Below are positions 31,441-43,700 of a stretch of 64,000 nucleotides of DNA, one piece after another. The stretch spans positions 18,396,558 to 18,460,557 of the forward strand of contig OX243822.1 of assembly GCA_945859605.1 (NCBI GenBank), written 5' to 3'. Under the pieces are notes generated by a model that worked only from the letters and a program-made list of their open reading frames with translations, was not told where the DNA came from and did not search any database. Source of the DNA: Lumbricus rubellus (lineage: Eukaryota; Annelida; Clitellata; Crassiclitellata; Lumbricidae). Position 1 is the stretch's first letter, and each line of letters opens with the position of its first letter. The position numbers and the translations under genes were made by a program.

Positions 31441-31591
31441 TAGGCCCTAATTCACAGACGCCAAACTAAGCACATTATTATACTGCTCCAAATTCTCAAT
31501 TCTAACAAAACATGCAATGGCCCTAGATCATAATGGTTAGAGCTCTGCCTGTAACGCGAAGAGTAAGCTTATAGTTAGTTCGAATCTTTAA
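31441..31591 (+). repeat. tRNA-derived SINE-like repeat 3' of a2
   Basis: Same family and position as 4290-4440. Five bases are deleted a little further on, just before the a2 stop. Confidence 0.55.
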
Positions 31592-31731
31592 AACGGTTAT
31601 TCTGTGGAAGCTTTTCCATCAACTGCTCTGCGCCATCGCTTTCTGTCGTCTGGAAGACGATATCAAATTCAGTTATTTTCTTTCGGCCTACTGTAGCAGT
31701 AGCCTACATATTAAGAATCGTATTAATTCGA

Positions 31732-34700
31732 TTAATTGTAGCGACGTGAAGATAGCTTTCTAATGAACTCTTCGCGATCAAATTCTTCCCAGTTTGGATC
31801 ATCATTCGCATAAAAACTTTCGTCGTCGCCAAAGTACGTTAATCTGTGTCGCACGATCGGTATATCAATTGCAGTATCATCTGGACATAGCTCAAGGTAT
31901 TTGTCATAGACCCTAGAGTGCATGACAGTGAAGATTTCATCTCTCTCTGTTATGTCCTTCGCAAAATTAAACTTTATGTGATTATTACTATTCATACGTT
32001 TTAATTGCTGTTTGAACGAGGGCATGAAGTAAAGAGGAAAAACGTAATGTCGATTAAACTCCGTGAGGCAAAACAGGATCCTTTCGACCCAGAAGGCGAG
32101 TCGCTCTGGGGAAATTTTTTCTTTTTCTCTTGATTCACTTCTATTTTGGACATTAAGAGCCTCCATGCAAAAGAGAACAGAAGTCTTCAATTGATGAGTA
32201 GGTGAGAATTCCTTGCAAACAATATATGCTGCCTTTATTACAGCTGGGCTTTCTTGTATGAATCGACTTTCTAATGGTGCAAATGAAATTCTTGCAAATG
32301 TATCGGAGAAGATAAAGTCAATATTAGGCCTATCACGTTTCTTTGAAGTATCAAAACGCGGCTGATCAAAGACGAATGTACAGCCGCTTGCTTTCACAGA
32401 TGGACTTATGTCAACTGGAAGTGGGTCTTCTGGCCACCAATCTTCCACGTGAACACAAGCAACGATGTCAATTGATATGTTGACTAAGAGGAGGCCACCC
32501 TCTCCGCCCTCAATGGGATTAATCATCGTTAATCGCAAAGTCTTGTACAAATTAACTGGCTCCTCAAATCTATTTTCTTTGATATATTCAAAGCTCAATT
32601 CGAAACTATGTTCATCTTGCCAGAATTTATTGCCACGTAAGACCTCTTCCAAAATGATCTGAAATCTAGAATTGACTTCGTTAGTCAGCAAACACTGATC
32701 TGAGTTAAAGAAACAGTCGAACATCTCGTCACTCGGAATTCCTGTACCCTCATTTGACTTCCGTCTAAGTTGAAAGAATCCGTTCGGACCCAGTGGATGT
32801 GGAAACGGGTCACAAAATTGCATGAATTTGATCAGCTTGAAGTTATAATCAAAGTCCCCGGTCATTCTAGTCTTTGTTTCTTCCTCGGCACTACCGACTA
32901 AAATCGGTTGGCACTCAAATCGCCAGTCTTTTTCCTTTATACCATCTGCCAAACGTTCAATGAAATGTTTCACTGACGGTGTAAGATGACTTAGTCGTCT
33001 GTTGATGAGAACAAATTCGCTTTCGGTCCATATCCTCCAAATTGCTTTTTCTGGATTTTCTTTAAGGTGAGGTGATTGTGAATTAATTCGAATTGTTTCA
33101 ACCACCGTTTCCTTGGATAATTCTGTCACATGACCAGTTTTGAATACGCTTGCTTGAGTTACTTGATCCATTTGATCAACCTTTGACAGGTGGCTTTCCA
33201 CCAGTCTCGGTTTCATGCTTTCTTTGGCATTCACCCTTAGCTGCTTGAGATCTTTAGGCGTATGTCCATATATGTCTTTTGCGTTTTCATCGGCTCCGGC
33301 CCCGACAAGAAGCTCGTAATGCTTTGTCTCTTCTGCGTAATGTAAAGGCGTTTTACCGTATATGTCATCTGCGTTTACGCTGGAGCCCAGCATCAATAGC
33401 GCCTCGAGTTGCACTCCATTTGGACAGTCTGCTCTGGCAAATTCCATAGCAATGCTAGCAGCATAGTGAAGTGGTGTTCTCCCCTTGTTATCTCTTACAG
33501 CGGCTGACTCAGTGAAATTTCCCGGTCTTAGAACAAGCCCACAAACCATCATGTCGTTTCTGGCCTGGTCCTGTTCTCTTTCTATGCCGTCTACATTCAA
33601 ATTTGATTGTTGGTTATTATATGAGTTGAGACGGATGATCAGTCGATGAAGTGGGTTTCGACCTCTTTCGTCCACAATTTCCACTTCAATTGACGCTTCG
33701 TCTTCTGGATCTGCTCTGTTTCGAATGGTGTCACGATTGCTAAGTGCTTCGAGAGTCGTCGCAGAAATCCTATTAGGAAACTTCACTGCCACATCAAGTG
33801 GCCTATTCCCTTCGAAATCTCCGACATCTACATTTGTTTTGTCATGACTTGAAAGCAATTTCACCACTTCTTCTATACGTTGAGTATTTTGTTCGTCAAA
33901 CTCAATATAATTTTTTATCTGGTCAATTATGGTATTTGGATACACGGTTCTAGTTCCCCAAGGAAGTTTTTCTACATTGCTAATCTCAAAATCATCTTCT
34001 CCTTGAATGTTTTGATTTTGAAGCCTTTTGCAGAAGAAATAAAAATCACGCCAATAATAATTTGGCTCATAGATAGACGAGTGCAAGGCAGTAAATCCAT
34101 AATAGTTGCGCAAATTCACTGAAGCTTTGTGATTTATCAGCATCTGCACTACGGAGACAAGTTTCATTTCAGCTGCTCTAATCAAAGCAGTTGCTCCAAA
34201 TCTGTCTCTTGCATCAATGTCGAGCTGTTTTCCTGATTTTTGCTCCCAGTCAAACAAAATGTGAATGGAATGAAAGCAACTATTCTTAGCGGCAATTATC
34301 AAAGGCGTTTCTCCATAAAAATTCTTCATGTTGAAGTCTGCGCCTTTCTCTAACAACAATTCTAGGAAGTCATTTCTGATTTGAACCTCGAAATGTTGCC
34401 ATGTTGGTCAGCTGGAAATGGACGTGACTTTTTGTGTACTATGATGTGACGTGCCATTACTAAATAGGTCCAGAGTATGAATTGTTGAAGTTTTCGTTTT
34501 AAACAATTCTGAACTTACATCAGATGACCATATGCGACGATGCATAATTTCGTGCAGGAGGGTATTATATTTCTTCGAGATTTTGCTCTGATGGTTTACA
34601 TTAAATTTATTCGAGTTACTAAGAACCTCTGCGATTTCTCTTAAATCCACCCTGTATTGCTTAAGATAATTTTGACCTTTTTCAAACAAATCCTCACTTT

Positions 34701-36540
34701 CGACTTTGGCGATCATTGACTCAAAGCTCTTTCGAAGATCCTCCTCTGAATAAACACATTGGTCGCCACTGAGCAAGAGTCGAACCATTTCCGGATTGAC
34801 CGAAGATACGGCGTTATGAAGTGGTGTGCCATATTCCGAAAAGTATTTTCTTATTTCAATAGGCGTATTTTCTTCTCTCCAAACTATTTCAGCATAAACG
34901 CGTCGACCGTCTTCTTTCAGAAATTCAACTGGAATGACGCCTCTCAATTCAACCAAGTCGTTGTCGGTCTCTTGAAGGCTGTGCCAGTCTTTTGGTAGTT
35001 CGGCAGAGATTCTGTAGCTGTGTTTCATTATAGCCTCAACAACCTTCGTGTGTCCTTTCCTGATGGCAACGTGTAACGGTGTCTCATAATCGCCTGCATC
35101 CAACACGAAATCGCAAACACCACGACGTATTAACACATCCAAGGTATCCGCATGGCCATTCTCAGCTGCAAGATAAAAGGGTGTTTCATCCGATTGCGTC
35201 ATTAAGTCTACTGTAGCATGGTTATCCAGTAAAATCTCAGCAATCGATGTGTGACCATTTCGACAGGCCAAATGGAGTGGAGTCGATCTGGCATTGTTAC
35301 ACGCATTCACATTCGCACCGTTAAATATAACATTCTCTAGCATATCGGAATATTCTTGCTCAACTGAAAGGTGTGATGATTGTATTTGCCTTTGGACGGT
35401 TGTATTAGCAGTAGAACAATGACCTAATTGAAAATCTGCTGTTTCGACATTGCCACCTTCTGCTGCGATTTGGTTCGACATCTGACCAGCTTCAACTTTG
35501 TTTCTAATGGGATGTTCCGAATGGTCACATTCATCTGGAGGGACTCTGTTAACGGCCAGTTTCGAATTAGTGTGGGCATGCATTTCCGTATTCTGATTGA
35601 GTAAGATGCGTACAACAGAGATATGGCCATTGTTTGCTGCAAGATGAAGAGGAGTATCGCCATTGTTGTCAGTCGCATTGACCTCACCTCCATGAGATAT
35701 CATTTCTTTGACTATTTCAGCATGACCAAGTTCAGCAGCGATCTGAAGAGGAGTCTCAGAAGAAGCATTGCGAATATTAGCATCTGCGTTGTTTCTCAAC
35801 AAGACTTCAACAACCTCCAAATGGCCATTTTCGGATGCAAGATGGAGCAGAGTGTCGCCATACAAATTTGTAGTATTAGGATCTGCATCGCAATTTAAAA
35901 GTATCTGCTGCACATCCATTGCATTTCCGCATTTTGCCGCAGAATGAAGTGACGAAGTTTCTTTCTGCGACAATTCGATGGAGCTACTCAGAAGCTGGAC
36001 GAGTTTGAAATGGCCACACTTGGTTGCTATGTCAATCGGTGTTTTTTTAGATTTGTCAGTTAAATGAACATCTGCGTTGTGCTTCAACAACAGTTGTGCA
36101 ATTGAGAAGTGACCGTGTCTAGAAGCCAGATGAAGCGGAGTCTTACCTCGTACATTTCTGGAGTTAACAATTGCGTGCTTCTTTAGTAGAAGATCTACAA
36201 CGTCAACTCGACCATTTTGGGTTGCAATGTGCAAAGGAGTGTTATGGTCGCCGTTCAGTACATTCATATTCGCTGACGAGTCCAGTAAACGTCTAACAAC
36301 CTCCGTATCACCACGATAAGCAGCATGGTGGATATCACGTCTCTGATCGTATACCGGTTGTTCTTCATATTTCTCGAGGAAGTTAAGAATTTCCTTCTTC
36401 TCGTCTTCAGAGTCAGAGTCGATATTTGTTTCTTGATTGAATCCATCCTCTTCATCTGCCTCAAAATGCCTCCTGACGTCTTCAATGTCCCCCTTCTGGT
36501 CAGTTTTGAAGTCTGTACTTACGTTCTGAATGTCACTCAT
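31732..36540 (-). pseudogene. ankyrin-repeat cGAS-like receptor copy a2, one in-frame stop
   Basis: 1602 codons aligned end to end with a1, with only a handful of replacements (S39N, C178F, FF to LL near 247, V to A, C to D, DN to KH, T to A). Codon 711 is TGA (plus strand TCA at 34408-34410) where a1 has TGG. The change is a single C-to-T at 34408. The 5' half would give 710 residues of ankyrin repeats. The 3' half keeps G1216-S1217, D1229, D1231 and D1358. The long downstream frame has no ATG at its first possible codon. It may be a young null allele, a split gene, or a readthrough site (UGA-C context). The overlapping 21-codon upstream ORF is conserved. Confidence 0.8.
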
Positions 36541-36602
36541 GTCGATGGGTTCTTCAGTTGGAGAAGCAGAGCATAAAATGAGGTTTTATCATTTTGATCC
36601 AT
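36537..36602 (-). promoter_or_regulatory. 21-codon upstream ORF overlapping the a2 start
   Basis: Identical arrangement to 9391-9456. Confidence 0.5.
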
Positions 36603-37328
36603 GATTCATCTGATTTGTAGCTTTCTGTTTCATCATCAGATTCAACGTCATTCGACTCAGTTTTGTGAGACAACAGCCGAACGTTTATTGTCTATGTCAA
36701 CTGCATTTGATATACGGTAATATGCCCGGTTGAATCATGAGTCTTGGGCGTTGATTTCTTATTCATTTTTAACCATTCAGTTTGCCATTAGCAGCAAGTA
36801 TTCTAGATGTTTATTATCTGCAAATTAGAACACAAGCCAATGAGATGACAGATAAATATCAAACAACTGTCCCTCAATTAGCCTACATTACGTGTTATGA
36901 AGGCGCATTACGTGGCAAGTCAAGGTAAGATAAAGTTTAAGCATCAGCTTCTTTTTCTTCTTCAGTCTTCTGCTGTTGAGCAGGTTTGTGACATGAACGA
37001 CCTCGTGTTCCCCTCCTCGCTCCTCCCTCCCTCTCTGTCGTGCGCCCTCCTCCTGGTGCGACCATATGTATCTCCATCATCGAGATCACTCAGCATATTT
37101 AATCTTCTTCTGCCTCTCGTTGCCTTTCCCTCCATACGTCCTTCCAACAACGTCACCAGCATAATGATAATAATAATTATCTTTCCTTTATTGAAACGCC
37201 TGCAAGACGCACTGCGCTTTACATTTACAAGTTGTGCAGTAATCTTAATTAAACTTAACTAGGCTACCAACTGAGCAGACAGCTTTGCAATTACATGGCG
37301 CTAATAGCAGCCTACAAATCAAATCCGC
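36603..37328. other. 5' flank of a2, non-coding
   Basis: Copy of 9457-10182. Nothing further recognised. Confidence 0.4.
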
Positions 37329-37402
37329 CCAACGGGGGCTCGAACCTGCTACCTCTCGCACTCTTGGCCAGCGTGTTAACCATTACTCTACCCTCTCATC
37401 TA
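37329..37402 (-). repeat. tRNA-like SINE head (unit 2 copy)
   Basis: Copy of 10183-10256. Confidence 0.5.
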
Positions 37403-37836
37403 AGTAGGCCTATGTGGCCCAGCCACGGATGCTCTCTTCTGCCTATTGATTTTAGTAGTTCTCTCTGCACCCTGCCCTTTCCAAAAGTGTCTGATTCGAG
37501 ATCTTGTCCAGCTTATTTTCAGCATTCGTCTCCATGTCCACATTTCAAAGGCTTCCATTCGCTTCCTATCTGTACCAATCAATGTCCAACACTCAGCAGC
37601 ATATGTTGCAAATGTCCTTATCAAACATTTTATCATTCTTATCTTCAGTTCTACATTCATATTTCCAGTGAGTATTCCTTTCTTTTCCATGAAGGCACAT
37701 TTACCCTGAGCTATTCTGCTCTTAATATCTGCTTTGCAATAACCATCCTGTGATATTACACTACCCAGGTATTTGAACTGGCTGACCTGCTCCACCAGTT
37801 GACCATCAATCAACCTGTTCCATATTTGGACCGAAG
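37400..37836 (-). pseudogene. non-LTR reverse transcriptase C-terminal fragment (unit 2 copy)
   Basis: Copy of 10254-10690, with the same FKYLGSVISQDG and WRRMLKISW words, merging into the 42-bp minisatellite. Confidence 0.75.
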
Positions 37837-37846
37837 ATCGCCAAAA

Positions 37847-38411
37847 CTCCACTGACCTGTTTCTGATAGGGTTCGAAAGACAGACAACCTCCACTGACCT
37901 GTTTTTGGTAAGGTTCGAAAGACAGAAACCTCCACTGACCTGTTTCTGATATCGTCTGAAAGACACAGAAACCTCCACTGACCTGTTTTTGATAGGGTTA
38001 GAAAGACAGACAAACTTCATTGACATGTTTCTGATAGGGTTCGAAAGACAGACCACCTCCAATGACCTGTTTCTGATAGGGTTCGAAATACAGACAACCT
38101 CTATTGACCTGTTTCTGATAGGGTTCAAAAGACAGACAACCTCCACTGACCTGTTTCTGATATCGTCTGAAAGACACAGAACTCCAATGACCTGTTTCTG
38201 ATAGAGTTCAAAAGACAGACAACCTCCATTGACATGTTTCTGATAGGGTTCGAAAGACAGACCACCTCCAATGACCTGTTTCTGATATCGTCTGAAAGAC
38301 ACAGAAACCTCCACTGACCTGTTTTTTAATAGGATTCAAAAGGCAGACAACTTCCTCTGACCTGTTTCTGATATCGTCCTAAAGACCGACCGAACTCAAA
38401 TGACCTGTTTC
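37847..38411. repeat. 42-bp minisatellite, 14 copies
   Basis: Fourteen core occurrences against eight in unit 1. The six additional units lie between the third core and the final three, and include subtypes with GACATGTTT not seen in unit 1. Confidence 0.9.
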
Positions 38412-39118
38412 CGTGGTTATGTTATATATTCTACCAACGCACTGCAAATTAAAGTGAAACTGCCATAAACCAAACGTTTGGCTGTTAGGCTAATTTGCAG
38501 TCATACTGTATTGCATCATCAGCGGCCTTATTAGTAACAGCCATTGCTGCAAAACGGGCAAAATTCAAGATATCTAAATCGGGTGTTGACAGATATCTCA
38601 CCCACAGGCGACAGGTTTTGACCACTAAAAGGTAGACCTAATAAGATCATTCAACGTCCTCTTCAAATTTCAATATGTCTTCGCACGGATGACGCAAGTA
38701 TAAAAACTAGTGTTTACCCATTAAGGGCTTTCAGGCCTAAGTATTAGGAGAAACATCGAACATCTAACAAGCAACCGGACTAAAACGCAACGTTTGTTGA
38801 CTTCCTAACCAATAACCACATCGCGGGCTGGGGTCCTCAAATAACTGGGAATTTCCAATAGAAATTTCCGAGAACTCGACAATCTAACCACTCAAGTGGA
38901 TCACGTAAAACATAATCAATCGGACTTAGGTTGGTTTATCCATAGTAGCCTGATCTCGATATAATTATACATACAGCTTCAAAGCGAATTATGCATGTAT
39001 TAAAATTGCATAATATTACATGTAGCCTATTGTATGCGTATATGTATATAACATAACATAATATTTATTCGGCAACCAATTCATAACATTTCGTAATACA
39101 ACATTGTAGTCAAACATG
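38412..39118. other. non-coding spacer with duplicon-core copy
   Basis: Copy of 11014-11720. Slightly more mismatches than the neighbouring DNA around 38,770-38,960. Confidence 0.4.
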
Positions 39119-39352
39119 TTGAAGAAGAAGGAGAAGGAGAAGGAAAAGGAGGAGAAGGAGGAGAAGGGGAAGGAGGAGGAGGAGAATGAGAATGAGGAGG
39201 AGAAGGAGGAGAAGGAGAAGAAGGAGGAGGAGGAGGAGGAGAAGGAGAAGAAGAAGGAGGAGAAGGAGAATGAGGAGGAGGAGAAGGAGAAGGAGGAGAA
39301 GGAGAAGGAGGACGAGGAGAAGTAGGAGGAGGAGGAGGAAGAAGAGGAGGAG
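39119..39352. repeat. purine (GGAGAA)n tract (unit 2 copy)
   Basis: Identical in length to 11721-11954. Confidence 0.9.
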
Positions 39353-40038
39353 CCGAGCAATCCATGCAATTATGCACGTATGTGATTGATTTGATGACAA
39401 AAATATCTGTCATCACGAATCACGGACGTGCAAGTACTTAATTGCATTATAATTATATAAGCCTACATAATTGCAATTATATACTAATTGTGTTATGACA
39501 GGCATATTAGAGGAAAAAATATATGAGCGACAGATAGATGGATATGAGGTTGAATATTATAATCTATAAGCTTGGCAAAGATCGCTTGGGGGTTGGACTG
39601 AACTGATTGCCTTTTTTTATTTCACGCTGAATGTTGAGGGCTGGTCTATAATTGTTTGTTTAAACAAGTCGAATCCATTAAAAAAGTCCCGAGGAAGCTG
39701 AACCCTGGGCATAATTGTAAATTGGCTGCAGCCAGTAGGCCTATGGGAATTATAATTGTGGAGAAATAACTAAGGCGTTCGGACTATGATCCACGTGGAG
39801 TACCACTATCGAAAAAACTGAAAATATACTGAAGAATTACTGTGGTGGTGATTTCGCAGTGAGCTGCTTGAAACATGCTATTCCACCTATCGTCGTCGTC
39901 GTCGTCGTCGTGCCCATCCTCATTCCACCTATGCTTCATTATAAATTACAATTCCGCTTAATACTGTTCTATATGTGCCACAATTCGCTTGTATGTTGCT
40001 CTCTGTCCGTGAACAAATCTTTCACTGCACCAGCTACC
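39353..40038. other. non-coding spacer (unit 2 copy)
   Basis: Copy of 11955-12640. Nothing recognised. Confidence 0.4.
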
Positions 40039-40392
40039 ATTTCGAAATTTCTTTCCTTCTTTCATCGTCCTCTTCTTCCTACCCCTCTTTCTTCTATTCC
40101 TTCTCCTTTCGCGATCCTTGTATCTCGCTCTCTCTATTTATATGTATATGTCTATCTCTGTCTCTCTTTGTTCGCCTCTCAGCCTCTATCTCTGTCTCTG
40201 TCTCTGCCTGTCTCTTCAGTCTCTCTTTCCATGTCTTTCTCTTTCTCTCTCTGTCTCTGTTTCTCTGTCTGTACGTCTGTCTGCTTGCCTCTGTCTCTCA
40301 CTCTCTCGCTCTTTCTTTTCCTTTCATTATTTCTCATAGTCTACATCGCTCTCTATCTTTTCCTGTTTCTTTACCACTGTCTTTATTAACTC
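40039..40392. repeat. pyrimidine-rich tract, left part of module
   Basis: Copy of 12641-12990, cut by the copia insertion. Confidence 0.75.
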
Positions 40393-40397
40393 ATTTT

Positions 40398-40542
40398 TGT
40401 TAGAAAAACGACAGTAGGCCATTAGTTATCAGACGATCCCTCTATGTTGGTCACGTGACTACTCTGTTGAGCGTGCCTCTCGCCATGTTGTTAGACATTT
40501 TGTTTGTTTGATTGGTTTGCTGGAAATTATATTCTGCTTTCA
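40398..40542 (+). repeat. 5' LTR of copia element
   Basis: 145 bases, TG...CA. Ends CTGCTTTCA versus CTGCTATCA in the 3' LTR. Confidence 0.93.
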
Positions 40543-40557
40543 GGTTATGGGCCCAGC
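40543..40557 (+). promoter_or_regulatory. primer binding site, half-tRNA-iMet type
   Basis: GGTTATGGGCCCAGC directly follows the LTR. It is complementary to the anticodon-side end of the 5' half of initiator tRNA-Met. Drosophila copia is known to prime from that half-molecule. Confidence 0.75.
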
Positions 40558-40731
40558 TACCGGCCAGTTACCAAGTAATGCTTAAAAGTTTATAAATAAG
40601 ACAGTGACTCGGAACAGCGACTTTGTAGGTTTTAAAAGTAATCGGAACGTTTCGATAGTAAACCTATGTTCGAGCGTTGGTAAAAATCGCTAACAAGTCG
40701 CGTGAGTCAGCTTGTCAAGAAAAAGCACAAA

Positions 40732-43700
40732 ATGGCGGAATCAAACGAAACAAAGTTTACGATAACAAAATTGAACAACAGCAATTATCAAGTCTGGAAA
40801 TTCAAGGTAAAAATGTTATTAATTAAAGACGATTTATGGACAGTTGTGAATGACGACACACCTGACCCAATTCCAGACGGTTGGCAAAGAAAGAACGAGA
40901 AGGCGCAATGCACAATATCATTATCAGTTGAAGATAACCAGTTAATACACATTTGCAATTGTAACAATGCAAAGGAAATGTGGCGGGAGTTACAAAAGGT
41001 GCATGAAAGATCTAATCTGAGCAGTAAAATGTATCTGCGCAAAAAGCTATACAAGATAAAGCTACAGATTAATCAGAACATGCAAGAATACATAAGTGCA
41101 GCCTTGCAACTCGTTGAGCAATTGCGTGGTGTTGGTGAAGAAGTTACTGATCAACAGGTGGCGACTCTATTGCTCTGTGGTTTACCAGATGAGTACGAAA
41201 CATTGATAACAGCTTTAGAAGCCAGAGAGGAAGATGAGCTTACTCTAGAATATGTTAAAAACAAGCTTGTTGATGCATACAAGCGCAAGAAAGATTCAGA
41301 AAATGATTCAACAGAAGCAAAAGATGAATCAGCAATGTACTCAAGCAATACGAGACCCAGTAATCGCACTAACTATCGTCATGATAAACAGCATAAAGAC
41401 AGAGAAACAAGAACTTGTTTCATATGCAAAAAGGCAGGTCATTTAAAAGTGGATTGTAGAGTATGGAAGGCAAGAATGGAGCAAGAAAATAAACAGCCAA
41501 AATTAAAACACAAAGCCAAAAATGTTGTAACAGAAAGATTGAGTGATCCAGGCAACGATGACACTAATCACAGCAGTTTTACAATTGGCATTGGTCAGAG
41601 AACAAGTGACTGGTTTATAGACTCCGGAGCCACAACCCATATGACAAACAATCTGAATTTCTTTACAGAACTGGACCAAACGAAGTCTGACAAAATTTAC
41701 ATTGCTAATGGAACATGTCTAATTGCAGATGGAATTGGAAATGGTTTTCTGGAATGCATTTTAGACAATGGCACAGTGAATAGAATTAAAGTCACAAATG
41801 TTCTATATTCACAAGGATTAACAGGAAGTTTGTTATCAGTGAAGCAACTGGCAAGCAAAGGAAAGGAAATTGAATTTTCGGGTAACCAGTGTTCGATAAA
41901 ATACAATGGAAAGTTGTTGGCTGTGGGAAAATCTGAAAACAATTTATACAAGTTGTCATGCAAGAATATTCCTGAAGTTGCAAACATGGCCAAGTTCGAA
42001 ACTAAACATGAAAATTGTATTCATGTGTGGCACAGACGTTTAGGGCATAGAGATCCAAACGCTGTTAAAGATATTAACAAGCAAGGAATTGCCACAGGAA
42101 TTCAAATCAGAGAATGTAATGTAAAGGTGAAATGTGAACATTGCATTAAAGGAAAAGCCACACAGAAACCATATCCTGAAGCCAGTACACATCGCACAGA
42201 ACATCCGTTGGACTTGATCCACAGTGATGTTTGTGGTCCAATGAAAACAATGTCATCAGGAGGAAGCAAATATCTTGTGACATTTATCGATGATTTTTCA
42301 CGATATACAAAATGTTATCTTATTCAAAGGAAGGATGAAGTATTCGGGAAATTTCAAGAATTCATTGCAGAAGTCAGTAATAAGTTTCAAAGAAAACCGA
42401 AAATTCTAAGGTCAGACAATGGTGGTGAATACACTGGAAATAAGCTGAGAAACTATCTGAAGCAGGAAGGAATTCAACTTCAGACAAGTGTACCATACTC
42501 ACCATCTCAAAACGGAGTAGCTGAAAGAAAGAATCGATCAATAATCGAAATGGCAAAATGTATGCTACTCGATGCAGCACTACCGCTGAAGTACTGGGGA
42601 GAAGCAGTTATGACAGCAGTGTACTTGCAAAACAGACTGCCAACAAAGGCAACAGATAAAACACCTTTTGAATTGTGGAATGGAGAAAAGCCAGATCTTT
42701 CACATATCAGAATATTTGGATGCAAGGCATTTGCATACATTCCAAAAGAGAAAAGAACTAAATTCGATGATCGAGCAATCGAAGCAATCCTAGTAGGATA
42801 CAGTGAACAATCAAAAGGATACAGGTTGCTGTTGAAAGATTCAAACAGAATCATAATCAGTCGCAGTGTAACATTTGATGAACATGAATCAGATGGAATG
42901 ACAATTACAGAAGTAATGATAAATCCAGAGAACACAGAATTAAAATCAGAGCCTGTTAAAAATGAAAATGAAGTCAAAACTCAGATGCCTACAGAAAATA
43001 TTGATCAAGTCAATGAAGATGACAAAAATGAAACAGTTGACGCTGAAATAAGAGATGAAAATGTTGTTCAACCCAGAAGATCTACCAGAAGTAACAAAGG
43101 CATACCAGCAGAAAGACTATCATTAATGGTTCAAAATGAAATCAGAAAAGAACCTTCATCATGGAATGAGATGAAAATCTTAACAGAAAATGAACAGAAA
43201 AACTGGATGAGAGCAGCAGAAGAAGAGATGAATTCACACAAGGAGAATGAAACTTGGATATTGTGTGATCTACCAGCAGAAAAGAAGGCAATAGACTGCA
43301 AATGGGTGTTTAAGTTGAAACACGATGCCGAAGGAAATGTAAGACATAAAGCACGTCTTGTAGCTAAAGGTTTCTCTCAGAAATTTGGTGAGGACTATGA
43401 AGATACGTTCGCACCAGTAGCCAGACATACAACTTTAAGAACATTGTTGACAGTTGCTGCATCAAAGAATTTGAAAGTGAATCATTTTGATGTTAAGACA
43501 GCTTTTCTGAATGGAGAAATCAAAGAAGAACTCTACATGAATCAACCAGAAGGTTTTACAGAAATTGGTCAAGAGCAAAAGGTTTGCAAAATAAAGAAAG
43601 CCATTTATGGACTTAAGCAATCAGCCAGAAGTTGGAATCAGAAAATAGACTCTATTCTGAAATCAGATGGTTTTCAACAAAGTGAAGCTGATCTGTGTCT

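Noticed and set aside
31732..34359. Separate 875-residue gene starting at 34359
   Set aside because: The apparent start is TTG; the frame is simply the 3' part of a2 after its stop. Likewise 51819-54509 in b2.
37847..38411. CRISPR-like array
   Set aside because: Units abut without unique spacers, in an animal genome; it is a minisatellite.
40702..40731. Ten extra N-terminal codons on the copia ORF
   Set aside because: Would start at GTG; the ATG at 40732 has good context and suits the usual gag start.
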